From: an uncultured Negativicutes bacterium
Lineage (GTDB): Bacteria; Bacillota; Negativicutes; Veillonellales; Megasphaeraceae
Assembly: GCA_900752195.1 (NCBI GenBank)
Contig: CAADUJ010000007.1
Span: forward strand, 124,001-188,000
DNA length: 64,000 nt
Direction: 5' to 3'
How positions within the stretch are numbered: the first letter of the stretch is position 1; each line of letters opens with the position of its first letter. The translations under genes were made by a program, and so were the position numbers. The notes under the pieces are model-generated. The model did not search any database, was not told the origin of the DNA, and saw nothing but the letters and a program-made list of their open reading frames with translations. Below, one piece after another: positions 61,418 to 64,000 of this stretch.

Positions 61418-61780
61418 AGCTCTTTTTTACGGGAAAACGTGCGGAAATACGTTTATATCCAATTACATCTGAATTAACGGAAAAGTAAGGCGAAAAAAAT
61501 AGAAAAAATGGAATTAAAAATAGAAATAAATCAAATTAACTCGAAATAACTTCCATTAAATCGGATTTCTGAAAATCAAGAATCCCTCAACCATGCCGAT
61601 TATCGCCATTTTCATTCCAAATGTAACGCGTTACGTCTTATAAGAATAGAAGTAGAGAGAGAATAGAGTAGAAGAGAAAAGAAAGAGATTTGAAAAACAA
61701 TTAGAATCATCATCATCCTTATCTTTATGCACGGAAGGCCCGTTTCCTATCACCTGTCCAGCACGTCCTATCTACGTTTT

Positions 61781-62050
61781 GGCGGCGTCAGTCTCCGTCG
61801 ACTGACGATGACGCAGTGAAATCGTGTACTGGCGGCGCATGACGTTAGATAAGTAGGTAGCCGCAGGGGATAAGTAAGGGCCCCACGTTAGCGGGTAAGG
61901 GTTGTGACCGTAAGCAACCGATGAAGTTAATAGAATTCCATATGATAACTAACACCGATTCCCCGCATGACTAACTTCCTCCGAGTCGGGGGAAGTACCT
62001 GCGAAGCAGGGGATAGGGGCAATCGAGCCATTTATTATTTAACGGCTCGG
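61781..62050. repeat. Cluster of short hairpins and direct repeats
   Basis: Hairpins: cgtcagtc/gactgacg (61786-61807), ggttg/caacc (61900-61919), a 9-bp stem cttcctccg/cgggggaag (61975-61995), cctgc/gcagg (61998-62010) and cgagcc/ggctcg (62024-62049). Direct repeats: ggcggcg at 61781 and 61831, and gcaggggata at 61863-61872 and 62006-62015. No open frame. It could be a structured RNA or a dispersed intergenic repeat; nothing here decides between these. Confidence 0.5.
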
Positions 62051-62312
62051 AAACTACCACTAAGCTGTGCAATATAAAAATCCCATCAACTTTATCGTCT
62101 GTCATCGTTCAAAACTTCCTGCTGGGAAAGAGCTGTCAAGCTTTCTTGGGCTGGATTTTAGGCTTTATGATTGTGGCGTGACTGTTAATTTATAACAAAA
62201 ATATCATACTTTCAATAAAAATGATGACATTAATTATGACATAAAAAAATATCGGAAGATAAGGAATGGAAAACTTGAAAATAATGATTAAATTAACTAC
62301 TGTTTAAATTTC

Positions 62313-62341
62313 TTGAGATAGGATAAGTAATGTAGTAAAAT
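62313..62341 (+). promoter_or_regulatory. Promoter of the lipoprotein gene
   Basis: TTGAGA (62313-62318) and TAAAAT (62336-62341), spacer 17; the leader would be about 98 bases, AT-rich. Confidence 0.6.
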
Positions 62342-62421
62342 AAAAAAAGAAGTACATCTTTATGAAAATATAGATTTAAAGTATTAATTTCTGATTAAAT
62401 AAGTTATTTTATGAACTTACT

Positions 62422-62439
62422 AGGAGGAATAGGAGGAAT
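62422..62439 (+). promoter_or_regulatory. Tandemly duplicated Shine-Dalgarno
   Basis: AGGAGGAAT occurs twice in direct succession (62422-62430 and 62431-62439). The second copy sits at normal distance from the GTG at 62446, and from the in-frame ATG at 62455. Confidence 0.7.
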
Positions 62440-62445
62440 ATTTCA

Positions 62446-63786
62446 GTGAAACGAATGACATTGGTAGTTCTAATGATTGGAATTATGTTAGTACTAAGTG
62501 GATGTATAACAGGGAATCATATTAAATCCACTTCAAGTGAAGGTCAAGTAGAGGCTCCACAGAAAGTAAGTTATGAAAAAAGTGATTCTATTGCTGCTGA
62601 TATTTATTTAGATGGGACTACTTCAATGTATGGATATGTTAATTATCCTGGGGGAACTATTTATGTAGATGCTGTTAAGAATATTGAAAGGACTATTACA
62701 GAAAATTGGAAAAATGATTCGATAAACTATATTAAGTTTGGTGACTCTTTTCAAAAAATAACGCGTGACACTTTTTTACATATGGATAAAACTGCATTTT
62801 ATGATCAGAAGGATACGAGTTTACAAAAAATAGTTGAACAAGCTAATGATTCGGATTTGACTATTATAATTACAGATTTATTCCAAACGAATCAAGACCT
62901 AGATAGTTTAGTTAATTCCCTCAAAAATAAAGGATTAAATAACGGAAAAGCTATTGCTATTGTAGGTATTAAAAGCCAATTTAACGGTAAAATATTTGAT
63001 ATAGGTAAAAGTATGTCGACTCTCGATTATGCTAGTACTGATGATGCAACAACGTATCGGCCCTTCTATGTTGTTGTAATTGGTAATGAAAATGATACTC
63101 GATATTTTGTTAAGAGCTATATGAAAAAGTTGCCCCAAAATGCACAACCGACAGTTGCATTTTTAGCTCATAATTTAGGGATTCAGACATCATTAGAAAC
63201 GGATAAAGTCACTAATAAAAAGAAGAATAGTAAGGACAATGCTGCTAAAATGGCATCTATTTCTAATATAATTTCGAATAAGGATATTTTGCAATATCGG
63301 TTAAAAGTGGATGAAAAAATATCAGAAACACCTGTTCGCTTATATGCCAAAGATGTACTTGGAAAAATTCCAGAAACCTATTCTCTTAAAATTGAAAGTG
63401 TAGAATTTTGGAATCAAAATAATTTTGAAAAGGAATCAGCTACCGACTTTTTGAATATTGATTTAGGAGAAGCTGGATTAAAAGACACCACAGCTAATAT
63501 TTCATTTATGTTACAAGCAAAACCGTCGGCGATACACAAAAAAGAAGGGATTCACAGAGCGAATTTATCCTTAATTCCTGATAAGGAAAGTTATATCAAA
63601 GCTATGGATGTATTTTCTGATTGGAACTTCGATGATAGTCAGATTAATGAAAATCCAGATGCAATGCAAAAGGTTGGCAATAAAACTTTAAACATAAATA
63701 GATTTATCTCTATGTTGGCAGGAATGAATTATGAATTAAATACACCGGGATTTCATAATTTATATGTTTATTTTGATGTGAAATAA
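62446..63786 (+). CDS. Lipoprotein with a von Willebrand factor A-like motif, function unknown
   Basis: 446 residues. The signal peptide ends at the lipobox LSGC (Cys about residue 19). Residues about 52-190 resemble a von Willebrand A fold: DIYLDGTTSMYGYV offers DxTxS (a MIDAS-like variant with Thr), and TIIITDLFQTN offers the later Asp. A second part from about 290 is beta-rich with no known motif. The gene is clearly more AT-rich than the rest of the window (many AAT, AAA, TTA codons), a sign of transfer. GTG start with doubled SD. A small membrane protein gene follows 17 bases later. Not recognised beyond the fold. Confidence 0.75.
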   Translation: MKRMTLVVLMIGIMLVLSGCITGNHIKSTSSEGQVEAPQKVSYEKSDSIAADIYLDGTTSMYGYVNYPGGTIYVDAVKNIERTITENWKNDSINYIKFGDSFQKITRDTFLHMDKTAFYDQKDTSLQKIVEQANDSDLTIIITDLFQTNQDLDSLVNSLKNKGLNNGKAIAIVGIKSQFNGKIFDIGKSMSTLDYASTDDATTYRPFYVVVIGNENDTRYFVKSYMKKLPQNAQPTVAFLAHNLGIQTSLETDKVTNKKKNSKDNAAKMASISNIISNKDILQYRLKVDEKISETPVRLYAKDVLGKIPETYSLKIESVEFWNQNNFEKESATDFLNIDLGEAGLKDTTANISFMLQAKPSAIHKKEGIHRANLSLIPDKESYIKAMDVFSDWNFDDSQINENPDAMQKVGNKTLNINRFISMLAGMNYELNTPGFHNLYVYFDVK

Positions 63787-63803
63787 GGAAAGGATGATTT
63801 TTT

Positions 63804-64000
63804 ATGAAGTGGCTTGCGTTTTTAGTTAAGGCAATTGTGATTTTTTTGGTGTTGTGGTTGTTAGTTATCTATGCGTATGGTGATTTCTTATTAGCTGATA
63901 GCATAGTACCAGAAGTGGATGAAGAGATTGAAGAGTGGCTCAATTCATACTATTTTGCTGGAGTAATCGCTGCTTTTATTGGTCTTATATGCAGTAGCAT
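63804..64000 (+). CDS. Small membrane protein (3' end missing)
   Basis: The frame is open from ATG 63804 (AAGGAAAGGATG upstream) to the window end; 65 residues are seen. An N-terminal helix (about 3-24, WLAFLVKAIVIFLVLWLLVIY) is followed by an acidic loop (VPEVDEEIEEW) and the start of a second helix (YYFAGVIAAFIGLICSS). It shares the AT-rich composition of the lipoprotein gene and is probably in its operon. No function can be named from this fragment. Confidence 0.75.
   Translation, partial: MKWLAFLVKAIVIFLVLWLLVIYAYGDFLLADSIVPEVDEEIEEWLNSYYFAGVIAAFIGLICSS

Larger units (their letters stand above)
61229..62445. other. 1.2-kb gene-free region with hairpins and repeats
   Basis: No credible coding frame on either strand. 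From left to right: a possible transposon-end remnant (about 61354-61375), a terminator (61381-61417), an A-rich zone with purine tracts (about 61480-61700, containing the palindrome GTAACGCGTTAC at 61623-61634), a GC-richer block with at least five hairpins and short direct repeats (about 61780-62050), and a very AT-rich promoter zone (62180-62445). It probably separates the core chromosome from an acquired segment. Confidence 0.7.

Noticed and set aside
61229..62445. rRNA or tRNA genes in the long gene-free region
   Set aside because: No conserved rRNA segments, tRNA T-loop sequence or CCA end was recognised; hairpins are short and do not form a cloverleaf.

Overview
The window is about 64 kb of a mid-GC anaerobe of the Negativicutes, most like Megasphaera or a close relative in the Veillonellales. 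Four things point there: a biotin-dependent acyl-CoA decarboxylase gene set (mmdA, mmdD, mmdC), the butyrate genes hbd and crt, low-GC Gram-positive style promoters and Shine-Dalgarno sites, and genes that require an outer membrane (an autotransporter and an RND efflux pump). This assignment rests on gene content alone. No rRNA, CRISPR array, intact insertion sequence or prophage was seen. Nearly every gene lies on the + strand; the main exception is a DEAD-box helicase.

Layout: 1-1.7 kb, the 3' end of a decarboxylase operon, then tRNA-Leu(UAG). 2.1-5.3 kb, a large autotransporter that converges on the helicase across a 20-bp perfect inverted-repeat terminator. 7.2-19 kb, a glycogen cluster: glgC, glgD, glgP, glgB, glgA and a GH13-GH77 fusion gene. 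Its GlgB carries a histone-H1-like tail that may also be translated separately. 19.0-19.4 kb, RNase P RNA. 19.6-26.1 kb, lysC with an internal start for a beta subunit, acpS, an AMIN/M23 peptidase, nnrD/E and a DUF4127 protein. 26.3-31.5 kb, a probable vitamin B6 ECF transporter and kinase pair, a radical SAM protein, two small secreted proteins, a hydrolase and hslO. 31.5-35.9 kb, a recycling operon for the by-products of S-adenosylmethionine (phosphorylase, mtnA, ahcY, mtaD); residues in the phosphorylase suggest a route through methylthioinosine. 36.2-42.5 kb, assorted genes, including an MscL channel with a C-terminal zinc ribbon. 42.9-44.6 kb, hbd-crt behind a candidate Rex or Crp/Fnr site. 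44.7-49.3 kb, rpsO-pnp with a long hairpin like an RNase III site, then dut, an ADP-ribose pyrophosphatase gene and a DUF554 gene. 49.3-54.8 kb, smc-ftsY, a YhcH-family gene and thiW. 55-59.9 kb, a TetR regulator and RND pump. 60-61.2 kb, alr.

The last 2.8 kb differs from the rest. After alr comes about 1.2 kb without genes. Its first part holds a terminator and a possible transposon-end remnant, its centre is a GC-richer block of short hairpins and direct repeats, and its end is an AT-rich promoter zone. An AT-rich lipoprotein with a von Willebrand factor A-like motif follows, then the start of a small membrane protein cut by the window edge. This looks like the left border of an acquired accessory island and is the best place to look for an undescribed system, but most of it lies outside the window.
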